Counted from the first letter of the stretch, positions 46,489 to 58,069 are shown. The stretch: 64,000 nt of DNA from Arbacia lixula (GCA_963669155.1 OZ022577.1:32586006-32650005), one strand, 5' to 3'. The notes: generated from the letters alone by a model not told the origin. Numbers and translations: made by a program.

Positions 46489-47430
46489 TTAAAGGTCCCT
46501 TGTCATCAAAATGTATGTCGACTTATGTTGATGCGACATAATATGTACATAACAAAATCACTAACTGTTCAATGGAAATATGTGTCCTATATTTTAAAAT
46601 GATTTCTCTTTATTTTTTCTCAGCACTGATAAGCCCCGCCTCCAAAATATCCTCCAACTCAAGATTCCCCCTGTGACATCATCAAAGCATGGACCTATCA
46701 TGGATGGACTGCGCTCGGATAGACTTCCTTTGATCTATGATGACCGATGCAGAACAGAATCGTATCATTATTAAATGTACTACTACTGCACATGCGCTTC
46801 AGTACATGAAGTGGTTCTGAAATCTTCTGCGCATACAGAATATATATTCTTCTAAATGCATCCAAAATTCGTCACTGGATCAAAGAACCACACTCGTCAA
46901 ATTTTCTATTGTGTTATCAGTGAACGCAACTGGTGTAGGAATAATTTACTCTTCGTGCTGACTCCAGTTCTAACACCTTCCTGATCAAAGGTAGAAATTA
47001 GCAGGAAGATAAGCAGAATTTAAGGACAAACTAAACATTGCAATGACTACCTCCACCTGCCCACATGTCTTCACACAATACCATCTAACAACCTTTCATT
47101 TGGGAATAATCGTTTCCTTATGTCAGATATGTGCTAGATGTGTGATGCTATTATAAGCACTTGCAGGTAGTCATTGCAATGTTTAGTTTGTGCATAAATT
47201 ATGTCTATTATCCTGCTAATTTCAACCTTAGATTATGATGTCACAGGGGGAATCTTGAGTTGGAGGGTATTTTGGAGGCGGGGCTTATCAGTGCTGAGAA
47301 AAAATATAGAAAAAAAATATTTTAAAATATAGGACACATATTTCCATTTAACAGTTAGTGATTTTGTTATGTACATATTAAATTGCATCAACAGAAGTCA
47401 ACACACATTTTGATGACAGGGGTCCTTTAA
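46489..47430. mobile_element. TTAA-flanked foldback element (nested hAT inside)
   Basis: TTAA at 46489-46492 and 47427-47430. Inverted ends AAGGTCCCTTGTCATCAAAA and its partner extend for about 190 bp each side. A further inner inverted pair (46992-47061 and 47163-47240) continues the fold once the hAT insertion at 46689-46983 is removed. TTAA targets are used by piggyBac and Kolobok; which of these applies is not decidable here. No ORF. Confidence 0.8.
46689..46983 (+). mobile_element. Internally deleted hAT family 1 element nested in the foldback
   Basis: ATGGACCTATCATGG to AACACCTTCCTG, 295 bp, with the middle missing. Flanks ATCAAAGC and ATCAAAGG are a 7-of-8 target duplication. Confidence 0.8.
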
Positions 47431-47499
47431 CCTACTTCTCTGTATTTATTCCTTTCCTATTCAAATGTGCTCATTCATTCCATCCTCATATCTGGCTCT

Positions 47500-48400
47500 C
47501 ATGTTGAACATTCTTTATTACATAATCACTCAGATCATTTATCCATCTTCAACCTTCTTGCTTTCATTGGTTGATTTTGTGAATTGGGTTCTTAGGAATA
47601 CATTTTTAGTTGGCCTGCTCATTGTTTCATTTATAATAGCCCCCTCTTTTATTAATGAGAGCATATTTTCATTCATCCAAAGAAAGGATATTTTACCATC
47701 ACGTCTTGTTCTTATGTACATGAGCTCATCGACCACCTTTAATAGTGTTGTTTCTCATTTATCGAACGCATCATTAATATATTTCGATACTCTTTTATTT
47801 TCTTCCAATCTTGCTTACGTAAATCAAATCTCAAAGCTTCCATATCGACATTTCTTGACTTCCTATACGTTACATATTTTTCATTTATACTAGGTTGCTG
47901 AGATGTCCAAATTAAGTAACTAATATAATGATCACTCATACCATTCTGCAAGACACCGTGTGATATAACTTTGTCTGGACAATTCGTCAATATGTCATCA
48001 ACAAGTGAGTATAAGCTACGTGTCACTCTAGTACAAAGATCAGTATTGACTTGACTCATGCTTTACATGTTTTATATATTATTAATCTGGTTGTATGTTT
48101 TTGTTTTACCTTCAAATGGCCTTTTCATAATAACGTTTGTGTCACCCATTATGATACAATGAGCATCAGTACTATTTACAAATTCAAGGAAATTGTCATA
48201 ATACTTCACAAGTTCGATCCTAAAATTTGGCGGTAGATATCAATTCAAGAATATTGTTGGCTTTGTGTTTTTGAAGTGTATGTGTACAGATAATGCTTAT
48301 GAATTTAAGAGAGAATCATGGGATACCAAATCAAACTGAACAGATTCATGTACGTATATCGCAACACCTCCTCCGTTTCTGTCATGATCTTTGCGGATAA
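47500..48400 (-). pseudogene. L2/CR1-like LINE endonuclease-linker region (broken)
   Basis: Minus-strand pieces in order: KDHDRNGGGVAIYVHESVQF (about 48395-48330), CIIMGDTNVIMK (about 48165), TNCPDKVISHGVLQNGMSDH with YISYLIW (about 47970-47890), KYVTYRKSRNVDMEALRFDL (about 47880-47820) and VDELMYIRTRRDGKISFLWM (about 47735-47670). These are the second half of a LINE AP-type endonuclease and the linker before the RT. The N-terminal catalytic half and the whole RT are absent, and stops and frameshifts intervene. Confidence 0.75.
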
Positions 48401-49037
48401 TGGAATAATGGGGAATAGAAACTTCTGTCTACAAGTGTCTAGTCTAGTCTCGTAGCTTGTGAAGCGGACAATGATCCCACGTGACTTGTCCTTTTTGGCG
48501 CCCAGACGGTTCGTTCTGCCGAGGTCGCCATTTTGGAGTTTTATGTTCAATTTATGTTCACACACTTCCTTCACAGTTTCGTTCACATTTTCGCCCTCAG
48601 TTTCCTTCACACCATGCACCACAAGACAATCACTTCTCGAATATTGTTCAGCTTCTTCCTGCTGTCCTTTTATTTTCTCCATTTCACTTTCCAGTCTTCT
48701 TATCTTTTCATCTTCTGTGACCATTTCAAAAATCAAAGTTTTCCCGAATGTTGTTACCAACTTTCTCAGTTACAATTGTTGTTAGTTCTTCTATGAGAGT
48801 AATAGATTTGATTTTACTTACAAGAGCATTGAGGAGTTCACTGCTGGGTTCAAGAGGTTTATGAACTTCCTCTTGTATGTCCTTTGCGAGATCGTCATGT
48901 TGTAAAATCACGGTGAGCGCAACACTGAAAATCGTGCACCACTGAAAATATTGACTAGTTCCACAGAAAGTCACCTGCAAAGATGTGACAGGAAATATAA
49001 TGTAATCCAAAAGCCACAGATTAGAATGCAGAACCAA
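48305..49037 (-). pseudogene. LINE ORF1-like coiled-coil/RRM region
   Basis: The minus-strand frame contains a charged coiled coil (IRRLESEMEKIKGQQEEAEQ), then YSRSDCLVVHGVKETEGE, LGRTNRLGAKKDKSRG and IIVRFTSYETR. This resembles L1 ORF1/transposase_22-type RNA-binding proteins that precede EN-RT in L2/CR1-like LINEs. It is joined near 48415 directly to the middle of the endonuclease, so an internal deletion is likely. A second copy of the same region is at 49520-49885. Confidence 0.7.
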
Positions 49038-49191
49038 TGAGTAGAGCGGGAGTCTTGGCTGGTTATTTTTTTTTCAACACAAAAATTGGCGTCCAGACGG
49101 TGCGTTCTATCGAGGGCGCCATTTTGGAGCTTTGTGTTCACTAGACCATTTTCGTTATTTATGCAATGTTATTCACATCGTTCAAACAATA

Positions 49192-49340
49192 GAGGGTTCC
49201 CACGAGGAGCCATATTAGAGGACGAAACAATAAAAACCTGTGCATCAGACCATGAAAACAATGACTTCTCATAGTTTGATGCGCAGGTTTTTATTGTTTT
49301 TATTGTCCAATAAATAATATGGCTGCTCGTGGGAACCTTC
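49192..49340. mobile_element. TA-flanked MITE hairpin
   Basis: GAGGGTTCCCACGAGGAGCC at the left pairs with GGCTGCTCGTGGGAACCTTC at the right. Arms are about 60 bp around a short loop, with TA on both sides (Tc1/mariner-like target). It lies inside the gap between the two ORF1-like copies. Confidence 0.75.
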
Positions 49341-49519
49341 TATACGTCACTAATGGGAACACCAAAGCTTGTTCGAGGTTTGTCCGAGTAGCAACAACTA
49401 TAATAGATTAAAAGTGCATTTCATCCATTAAATCTCAATGACTAGATACAGGTGAATGCAATAATGCGCTACTATATGCATCGAGAGGAAAGTTGGAAAT
49501 ACATTACGAAAACGGTCTA

Positions 49520-49885
49520 TTCATGTTCACACACTTCCTTCACAGTCTCGTTCGTATTTTCGCCCTCAGTTTCCTTCACACCATGCACCACAAGACAACT
49601 TCTTCTAGAATATTGTTCAGCTTCTTCCTGCTGTTCTTTCATTTTCTCCATCTTACTTTCCAGTCTTCTTATCATTTCATCTTCCGTGGCTATTTCAAAA
49701 TCAAAGTTTTCCCGTAGGTTGTTACCAACTTTTTCAGTTATAACTGCAGTTATAGTTCTTCTATGAGAGTAGATTTGACTTTACTTACAAGCTAGAGCAT
49801 CAAGGAGTTCACTGCTGAGTTCAAGAGCTTCGTGAACTTCCTTTCGTATGTCCCTTTCCGTCTGCCCTTCGTCATGTTGTAAACT
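49520..49885 (-). pseudogene. Second copy of the LINE ORF1-like region
   Basis: Near-duplicate of 48550-48910. The start of the match resumes at 49088-49135, with about 0.38 kb of other sequence between. It is cut on the right by a family 2 hAT insertion. Confidence 0.65.
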
Positions 49886-49896
49886 CACGGTTAGCG

Positions 49897-50621
49897 CAGG
49901 GATTTATTGTGGAAGGATATGAAGAAACTTTCTTTCTTTGAACCCATGCGTGGCACCGCCAAAAAATTATCAGGTCTCAGCATGTGCCTTTCAGGTGTTT
50001 TAACAATAACGATCAGGATTGCGTAGCAACGGTTTCTCAGAGAGAAAAAAAAAGAAATGTAGAGTCCTATTTCGCTTGCCCAGTTCTGTTGGATTGCATG
50101 AATACTTTTGCGAGGAAAGGAGATATCAGCGAACAAAAATAAACAGTTTTGTGTAGTAAAATATCTCAGCTGCACGCAAATGCATGCAACCCCTGTTAAT
50201 GAAAATTCACAGCTTAAGATATAATTTTGATAATGATTGAATCCCACAATTCCGGAAAAATCCGGAAAGTGAAGAAATTTGTTAATTGTATAAGTAAGAA
50301 TATTATTTTATATTTCCGTTTGTGCATCATTCAACAATTATTTAGAAGAAAACCGAGTACAGGATCGTTAGATGTATTGCCCTTACCTTTCTTGAAAATT
50401 TCACAAAAATATGATGAGAAACACATCTTCGAGAGACAAAACAGTGAATTAAAGATCGCTTTCCAAGTTGACATCAGCTAAATGTCGGTCCCGCTCATGG
50501 GACATCAAAGCATTGTATAGTGGTTGTGGAATGCTTTTGACGTTCATTAGCACGCTTTAGTATCCATACAGATGTTTGAATATATTATGCTCGAGTTGTT
50601 TCTCCTTCCTAACACATATCT
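49897..50621 (-). mobile_element. hAT-type element family 2 inserted in a LINE relic
   Basis: Starts CAGGGATTTATTGTGGAAGG, ends CCTAACACATATCT. 8-bp target duplication GGTTAGCG at 49889-49896 and 50622-50629. The target is the ORF1-like relic, whose sibling at 48908 reads through the site. Confidence 0.78.
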
Positions 50622-50633
50622 GGTTAGCGTAAC

Positions 50634-50959
50634 CAGGAAGGTGTTAGAACTGGAGTCGGCACGAAGAGTAATTTATTCCTACACCAGTTGCGTTCATCGA
50701 TAGCACAATAGAATATTTGACGCGTTTGGTTCTTTGATCAGTGTGTGTAATAAGATCAGCTATGAACTCCCAGCAAAGGCTGAAAAGTTTACGTATTCTC
50801 AAGCCAGATTTTATTTTGTTATTCATAGCAAGGCACTGCCTAATTAGAAATACAGCGTATTGTTTGAAACACCCGAATGTCTTGAATTTTTATGAGACGG
50901 CGGTCATCATAGATCAAAGGAAGTCTTTCCGAGCGCAGTCCATCCATGATAGCTCCATA
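50634..50959 (-). mobile_element. Internally deleted hAT family 1 element
   Basis: CAGGAAGGTGTTAGAACTGG to CATGATAGCTCCAT, with about 0.4 kb of the interior missing (junction near 50738). Flanks do not show a clear 8-bp duplication. Confidence 0.7.
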
Positions 50960-51019
50960 GTTAAAGAGAGGAACGTGATTCAAATAAAGAAGAAGGAAAA
51001 TGAGAGAACCCAAATAACA

Positions 51020-51535
51020 AAGTATCTGGGGCCCATATGAAACCATGTTCAACCTATATGGGGCCCATATGGTTTGTCCCACCTATAATAAACCATATTA
51101 TGGGCCCAGTGTGGTGTGTATATGAGCAATGTGGTCTTATTTCTGGGTAGACTGAGCCATAAAACCCAAATGGGGCCCACATGGGTTTTTCCACTTTCAA
51201 CCCACATGATAACTGAGATGCTCATGAATATTCATACATGCATTAGGCCTATTGACTTGTGTCATATTATTGTACATTTGAATAGATAACCGGCATATAA
51301 CTAGATAGAAGGAATAATTATGCAAACATGCCAATAACCGTTTTATTTTTTTTTAATGAATGCCACCTATTGGGTCCAGACAACAATAATTACAACAAAA
51401 TATTCATGTATAATTGTACTAACCAATATTTTTATAGATGGGTCCCAGATGGGCCAAACGGGGCCCATATGGGGCTCATATCCAGGCCCAGATCAACACA
51501 TACATGGGCCCCAGATATTTTGCTATCTGAGAGAG
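51020..51535. repeat. GGGCCCATATGG-rich repeat block
   Basis: At least eight variants of GGGCCCATATGG, GGGGCCCACATGGG or ATGGGCCCCAGAT on both strands, in two clusters (51020-51200 and 51430-51535) separated by ordinary AT-rich sequence. No reading frame of interest. Confidence 0.6.
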
Positions 51536-51540
51536 GAAAT

Positions 51541-53549
51541 GGGGGCCTGAGAGAAAAATAAAAGTTAAGGCTGTTGAAAGAGGGTAATTAAGCAACATAT
51601 AGAGTTTAGACATCAAGACAAATATTTGTATTTTAACACAGCCCAAATCTTGATTTAATGCAGCAAATCACTGTATTAAAAAATAGGGTAGCCATTTGCA
51701 AGTCAACAAATCAAATGTTCTAATCCACTAAAAAGAAGAAAAATACTATGCTATGTTAATACTGGAAATCGACTAGATTTCGAGTACATTTGTTTTGGTG
51801 TATCTCAACATTCCTCCTCTTTAGGACTGCCAGACAAGACTGCCAGGCAGTCTGTAGAGCAATCTAGTTTTACTCTCCACCCTCAACCAGGCCGTGAGCG
51901 GAACCACCCTTCACTATGACCTGTCGAGAACGTGAAAAGCGAGTTTCCAAATGTCGAGATTTGGAATTTCACCTTCCCGCCTTATTGGACGAGAAGTCAA
52001 AAAGTCGAGAAGACGAGGAATTATCTCGTCATCATGGTGGCACTTTTAAGCTTCCGTATATATACCTGTGATTGTTCGCGTTTCATTATGAGTTCTGCTT
52101 CACTCGCTCGCAAACAAAAAATAACAATCAACGTATCATGAAATGTGAACACAAGATCAGAAACAGATGTTCAAATAAATGCATTACTACATGATTGTGA
52201 TATGCGTTCTCATCCCACTATTAGAGGCCTTGAATTTGTAGCAAAATGGGTGACACACATACGATGCATTGTTATTTTAATAGTGAAAAAGAACTACATT
52301 GAATGACCTAGATAAACATTTTAGTATGCTCTGAAATGTGATTTCATGCATTATAAAATTAAATAAAAAATAAAATAAAAATTTCCTCAACTCACAACCT
52401 CGCCTGGAACTCCAAACACCAATCACTCCCAATCATCACTATAAATCAAAACCTATGCGGAGAAAATCGGTTTAGGGGATACTATTACTAACCTATTGTT
52501 TGAATGACATGCATACAATTTGGCATATATACGAAAATATATACGAAAATGATATATTTCTATACAAACTATATGCCCACCCACAACCATCTCAGGCAAT
52601 CAACCACAAAGTAAAAAAAAATAAAATGGGGAAGAACGGGGATGTGTTAGGAAGGAGAAAAAACTCAAGTACAATACATCTTTATGAATACTAAAGCGAC
52701 CGTGCTAATGAATTTCAAAAGCATTTTATATTAATGACAAAGCTTTGATGTCTATCTTTTATCTCTAAAAGCTTTGTTTGTTATTGTTTTTTAATGTAAA
52801 TTTCTGGTAAGTGAAGGGAACATTATGAAAGATCCTGCACTCCGTTTTATCATTCAAAGAAAAAAAAATAATGAGGGTTAATAAGAAAATTTAATTTGAC
52901 ATAAGATATGTGTATTACTTACAAAATTTACTAATTTCTCCTGTTTCCGACATCTTGTGCATTTGTGGGATTCAATCATTGTCAACATGATATATTAAGG
53001 TGTGTATTTTCGTTACCAGTGCTTGCATGCGTTTGTGTGCAGCTGATATATTTTACTTGAAAGACTTGTTTATTTTGTTTGCTGATCTGCTATGCTCATG
53101 GAGATATGAACTGGACAAACGAAATTAGACTCTACATTTCTTTCGTTCTCTCTGAACAGCCGTTGCCACACAGTCATGTAACAGACAATTTACTTCCCTA
53201 TGTGATAGTGTATATCACTTGTGCACACATGCATCAATGGCAGAGTAAGAGTTAAAACATCTTAAAAAACACATAACTGTTCAGCGGAGTGGACCATTGG
53301 TTCAAAGAAGGAAGGTTGAGACATATACCTTTCATAACAGTATCGCTGAACTGTAAAAACTACAAGTGAGTGTGTTGCAATATTGGTGTTTTACTCTGTT
53401 TGGGGAATGTCTCTTCGACGCCACCATAGCACTGAAAATACAGTTTCACTTCAATTCACTTCATACGATTTTTGATACTATACACTGCAGTGAATTGGTG
53501 ATCATTATAGGAGTTAAGTAAGCAATCTGTCTTTCGTTATCTGCTGAAA
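51541..53549. other. Spacer upstream of the zinc-finger gene
   Basis: Contains a trace of the GGCAGGCAG minisatellite (51825-51865), a TTTTACTCTCCACCCTCAAC segment also found at 46155, and a diverged hAT family 2 element at about 52640-53345. No host gene seen. No TATA box precedes the ATG at 53550. Confidence 0.45.
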
Positions 53550-56500
53550 ATGGAAAAGTCAACTTTGCTGGATGCAGAACCTGTGGCAGATTTTGTGAAG
53601 AAGAGGAATTCAGCTGCGTACAAGCGAAGAAAACGACTGGTACGTGTTTTGCAAGAATGATTGGTCATGATTATGTGAGTCGAGAACAGGCAGGAGCCGC
53701 TAGCCGGCTGGGTACAGGCGCCGCCTTAACTGCGACCAGCCCGCTCAGTGAGCGGGCTCCGGAGCTCGGAGCACGGAGCTTTGGAGCAAGGGAGTCGAGA
53801 TTAGCAGTGATTATATTAGTTGGTTTCATGTTTCAGCAATTCTGTAACTCTAAACTCAAATCTATTGCACACATTTACGTAAAATATATACCTGAAGAGG
53901 TTCAGGGTGGGTACTTTGAATTTAATCCATGTTGTATTTTTACAATATAGTGATGCCTGGTTAAGAATTGCATGACGGCAGCTGCAATGCATAGCGGGAG
54001 CAATCTCGGGGCTAATGCGCATGCACCAGTTCCCCTTTACAGTATCGACCTTGAAAACATCCCCCAGCAACCCGCACACGACAACGACAACCCCTCCGCA
54101 CAATAGCCCTTTTTTAATCAAGCAGCGACATCGACACTGCCGATCTCCGGGAGAATCACCAGCTTCAAACTCCATAGGCCGTGTGTACGAAGTAAGGCAG
54201 AACGGCCTATAATTTCAAATACGCATAACTATTTAATTTGCGTAAATTAAATGAAATCACTTGCAGGCTGTCTTCCTTGCACTAATTGGAATATGATTCG
54301 CAAATTAAAATGAAAGACATAATCTTTTACTCACAATTTTAAGTAGTTTTGCTAATCAGGTTTCACCGCTCGTCAGATTTCTAACCTCAGGAAATTTTCG
54401 TGTAAAAGTTCGTAGCGCCCCCTAGCCCTGACACGTAACGGGGAGGATGATAGTTGGCTCAGCGAAAGAAGTGCCGATAGCATGTTTGTAAACATCCAGG
54501 CTGTGCACACAATAGCCCTCGCGATATTATTTGTGCTTAAATGTTGTTACGATTTATGATTTAGAAATAAATGACAAAATCTCATTAAGTTGGCAGTTTT
54601 ATTTATTTATATTCAATGACACACGTAAATGTTCATTATAACCTGGGTACAATGTTTTTATTTGTTGTCTGCTACAAAACTTGACATATAACCTTCTACA
54701 AATTACGAGCTTAATAATGCCATCAGACTTTGATAAAGACTAGTCACAGTGGAAATTTCTTTTCGTATGCTAATACGGTCATTCGACGTGTAAACATAGC
54801 GGAGAGCAGACGCTACTACATAAGCTGAACGGGAATAAATCTTGGATTTTCTCCTAATGAATACGTACCTTCACGGTTGTTGTATCGCAAGGCATTATGG
54901 GACGGAATTCTAGTACGCGAGCGTTCAGTGATCGCTGCGGTCATTGATTACAATGTCATTTTTATGTTACAGATTTGTTACTTTGATCGGTTCCGACGTG
55001 ATAATTTTCAGTAAATCTGAATTGTATTTTTTCGATGAGAACTTTTGATTCGTATTATTGTATCTAAATAATGATTTATAAAGAGTTTGGTGAGAAAATA
55101 ATAAGCAAAGAGAGAGACATTCGAGACGTCGTCGAGACTCGGGTGGTAGTCCCATATGTGCAAAGATGTGTGTGTTGTGATGTGATGTGTGAAATTAAAT
55201 AAAATTAAATTAAATAAATAAAAAGTACAATAATACAAATCAAAGTTCTTATCGTTAAAATATGATTCAGATTTACTGAAAGTATTCACGTCGGAATCGA
55301 TCCACATAACAAATCTGTAACATGAAAATAATAATATTGAACTTCGCACTCGCCGCGGCTAGCGTCATGAGCGTGTAAACGATATGACCGCAGCGATCGC
55401 TGAACGCTCGCGTACTAGAATTCCGTCCCGCCATGCATTGCGATGCAAGAACCGTAAAGGCACGTATTGGTAAGCTGATATTATTTTTAAGGTTTGGGGG
55501 CATGGAATTAATGTGTGAATCTTGGGAAGACTTTAAAACAGTCCAAGAATTCATGGTTTTGAAGTCACCACAATTTATGTGCACAATATCCACAATTCCC
55601 TATGGACCTGAACATGTGTATATATACAGCAAGTATATTACACATGTATTAGGTATGGGGAGAATGGAGGAAAAGAAACGAGAAGAAGAAGAAGTATTGG
55701 AGCATCCAAGATGGCAGCCTCGACAAACTGTATTTGTTAGAAAGATCATGATCATGTGTGAAGAGGAAAAAGTAACGTTCATTTTTGAACAATTTTATAG
55801 TGCAGGTATATATTCAATACATATAGCTACATGTATATATAGCTATTGTGGCAATCCCGTGCAATAGGGGACCAGGCAGTGTAGCACATGTCTGTGTAGA
55901 AATTAAGGTTATCGCTGTACGCGTATCCTACTCACTGTGCAGAGCTGCTAGCTGGAGCCGATAGCGACCGGTGGCTTCCCGGGGGCCCCGGTGGCGAGAG
56001 TTCCCTTTGCTAGCATAGTCGTGGTAGCACCAGCTCCTCGAGTCACGCGGGTGGTTTTCTCACGTAGACGAGAACGTTCAGGTATTACACATCCCGGCGA
56101 ATATTTACAATTAAGTCGATGCTTGTACCTGTAGCATCGCGTGAAGTAAATAATAGTCTGAGTATAAATCCCAGAGTTCGCTGCTTTGCGATGTAGAAAA
56201 GGGCGACGCGACGGCAGTATAAATCCAAGAGTAAATCCAGGATAGTAGGAATCTACGTAGTGAGAAATGCGTGGCGACTCAACTCCTTTCGTTGCTCGTA
56301 GAGCGTAGTGTTCGCTCGATGGATTTCCAGGAGCGAGGGATTCCAACCGGCCGAGAAAAGTCAGAGGAAAATTGTAGTCGACTCGACAGCATGGCGAGTG
56401 ACGTTGGTCATTGGCCAAGTCAAGTCACGGGGTGAACATAACTGCCTCTGATTGGCGACCGTACAAGTCATGTGCAAAGAATGTAAGTCGCGGACAAAGA

Positions 56501-58069
56501 ATGTTATGCGCGGGAATAGTAAACAAAGAAATCAGCTGTCATCTGAATGAAATTAAGTCACTACACATGTATAATCCATGCAACAATAGGGAACGCTGCA
56601 ATTCTGATTGTAGTCGGCAGAAAGTGACTTAAAAATCTATTTTTACGAATTTAGCAGCGAAGTTTTGGTCTAGGGTTAGGGTCAAGGTTAGGTTTAGAAT
56701 TAGGTTTAGGGTTAGGGTTAGGGTCAGGATTAGGTTTAGGGTAAAAATTCATAAAATGAGTGGGATACCCTAGTCCTTTATTGTACGGGTTTGCAGCTAT
56801 TGTATTTGAGAATTTTTGTGCAATTATATAAGCAATTAGTTTCTGGCTTTTGTACTCTTTTTCTTATTTTTTTCTTTGTAGGAGAAGTTCAACTGCCCAT
56901 CTTGTGATAAGAAGTTCTCATTTTCCTCCAACCTGTACCGCCACTTGAAGAACATTCACAAGAAGACAGAGATGTGCAATGTTGAAGGATGCGACTTCAG
57001 GTGCGCCAACAAGCAGAAAATGACGGTGCATGTTGAACTGGAACACAGTCAGCTCTCTTCAGAGAAACAGGAATTACAATTTGCGAGTCTTGAAGAATTC
57101 TACGCGTGGAAGCTACGGGAAGAAGTACAGAACTTTGTGTGCTTCACCAAGCGGAGAGGGGACATAGAGATGTTGGCATCCACCCACCAGCACTACACCT
57201 GCTTCCTCACCAAGAGGATTGCGGCTACAAAGGGAAAAGTGACAAAGAGTTGCCTCTTCTGTCCCGCAAGGATGTTGTTGAAGCAGTCCAAAAAGAACGG
57301 GTCTGTCCGTGTTACATACTTCAAGACGCACACCCACAAACTGACGTACTCTGGCAACCAAAGGCTGCCGATACCGGAGTGCCTGCGCCATCAGATCAAG
57401 GTTGGGCTGAGGGCGGGGCTGAATGTAGACCAGATCTATGAGCAGCTGCAGAGAGAGCACCAGTCACAGCTTGCAGTCTCCATCGCCATGTACAAGCGTC
57501 TACAGAAGGTGGACAAGGCCCAGATTAGCATAATTGAGAAAGCCATGATTAAGAAGGGCATGCTGCAGCCCCAGTTCAATGATAGGCAATCGGACAAGGC
57601 TGCTGTCAAGGTGATAGAAACAACCCCCTGTGGGGTGGAGATCATTATCAATGATGGCGAGGTTCGGGTGGACATGGAACTGCCAGAAAAGTTCTCCAAA
57701 GATTTACTTATGCACATTAACTCCCTCGACGTTCCTCCTGATCTCTATGACCTGAAGACTGGAGCGAGTGAACAAGGTGCACCTCAGGACACTGGAGACG
57801 AGGTTGGGGAACAGGTTTATGGGATGCCATCAGAAATAGGCATCATGGATAACTTTGAGAAGACGTCTACTGCTTCCACAGTAGGCGGCTGTGCTGAGCA
57901 GGGAGAGGAGTGTTCTAAGGCCGAGGACATGTGCAGACAGCTGCTTATGTTGCTGCAGAGCGGGCAAGTAGAGAGCAAGGCACTTCCAGCCATTGAAGGA
58001 ACAATGCAGAAGGTTTTGGGTAGAGTCAAACTGGTATTGTTTGACCCGGAGGAAATGTCCACCAGGTAA
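53550..58069 (+). CDS. C2H2 zinc-finger protein with FLYWCH/MULE-type zinc-binding domain (two exons)
   Basis: Exon 1 is 53550-53639 and exon 2 is 56882-58069, joined in phase 0 at CTG/GTACGT and a TTTCTTTGTAG acceptor. The product is about 425 residues. Exon 1 gives a basic N-terminus ending KRRKRL (possible nuclear signal). Finger 1 is CPSC-x12-H-x4-H and finger 2 is CNVEGC-x12-H-x4-H, within residues 34-81. Next come LEEFYAWKLREE and a CLFCPARM...YFKTHTHKL module (CxxC...HxH), the arrangement of FLYWCH/WRKY-GCM1-like domains found in MULE transposases and proteins derived from them. A helical LRHQIKVGLRAG region follows. The C-terminus (EDMCRQLLMLL...) is probably helical. Likely a DNA-binding nuclear protein. 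No transposase DDE core is present, so it is either domesticated or a family that never had one. Confidence 0.72.
54862..55471. mobile_element. Foldback/MITE-like element in the intron
   Basis: Outer arms 54862-54947 and 55386-55471 pair over about 85 bp, including GGGACGGAATTCTAGTACGC. Inner arms 54967-55075 and 55215-55325 pair over about 110 bp, including TGTTACAGATTTGTTA. No ORF with domains. Confidence 0.78.
55433..55867 (+). other. Unassigned 144-codon open frame
   Basis: The frame contains CESWEDFKTVQEFMVLKSPQ, then PYGPEHVYIYSKYITHV, an acidic/basic KKREEEE run and RQTVFVRKIMIM. It begins inside the foldback element, and an acceptor-like TTTTTAAG precedes the interesting part at 55492. 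A donor-like CAG/GTATAT is at 55803-55808, giving 314 nt, which is not a multiple of 3. It may be an exon of another transcript or chance. No family recognised. Confidence 0.25.
56662..56745 (+). repeat. Degenerate TTAGGG-like interstitial tract
   Basis: About 12 imperfect units of TTAGGG/TTAGGT with single substitutions (CTAGGGTTAGGGTCAAGG, TTAGGTTTAGAATTAGG and so on). Not a functional telomere; an internal microsatellite with the animal telomere motif. Confidence 0.75.

Larger units (their letters stand above)
53640..56881 (+). other. Intron of the zinc-finger gene
   Basis: Holds a GC-rich block with a perfect palindrome at 53740-53758 (GCCCGCTCA/TGAGCGGGC), a foldback element (54862-55471), an unassigned 144-codon frame (55433-55867), a GC-richer segment 55870-56420 and a TTAGGG-like tract (56662-56745). 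The middle frame cannot be spliced in phase with both flanking exons using the sites I see. Confidence 0.5.

Noticed and set aside
55948-56418. 156-codon minus-strand frame in the zinc-finger gene intron
   Set aside because: GC-richer segment possibly derived from an LTR-like repeat, but I could not find paired ends; no domain, so not called as a gene.
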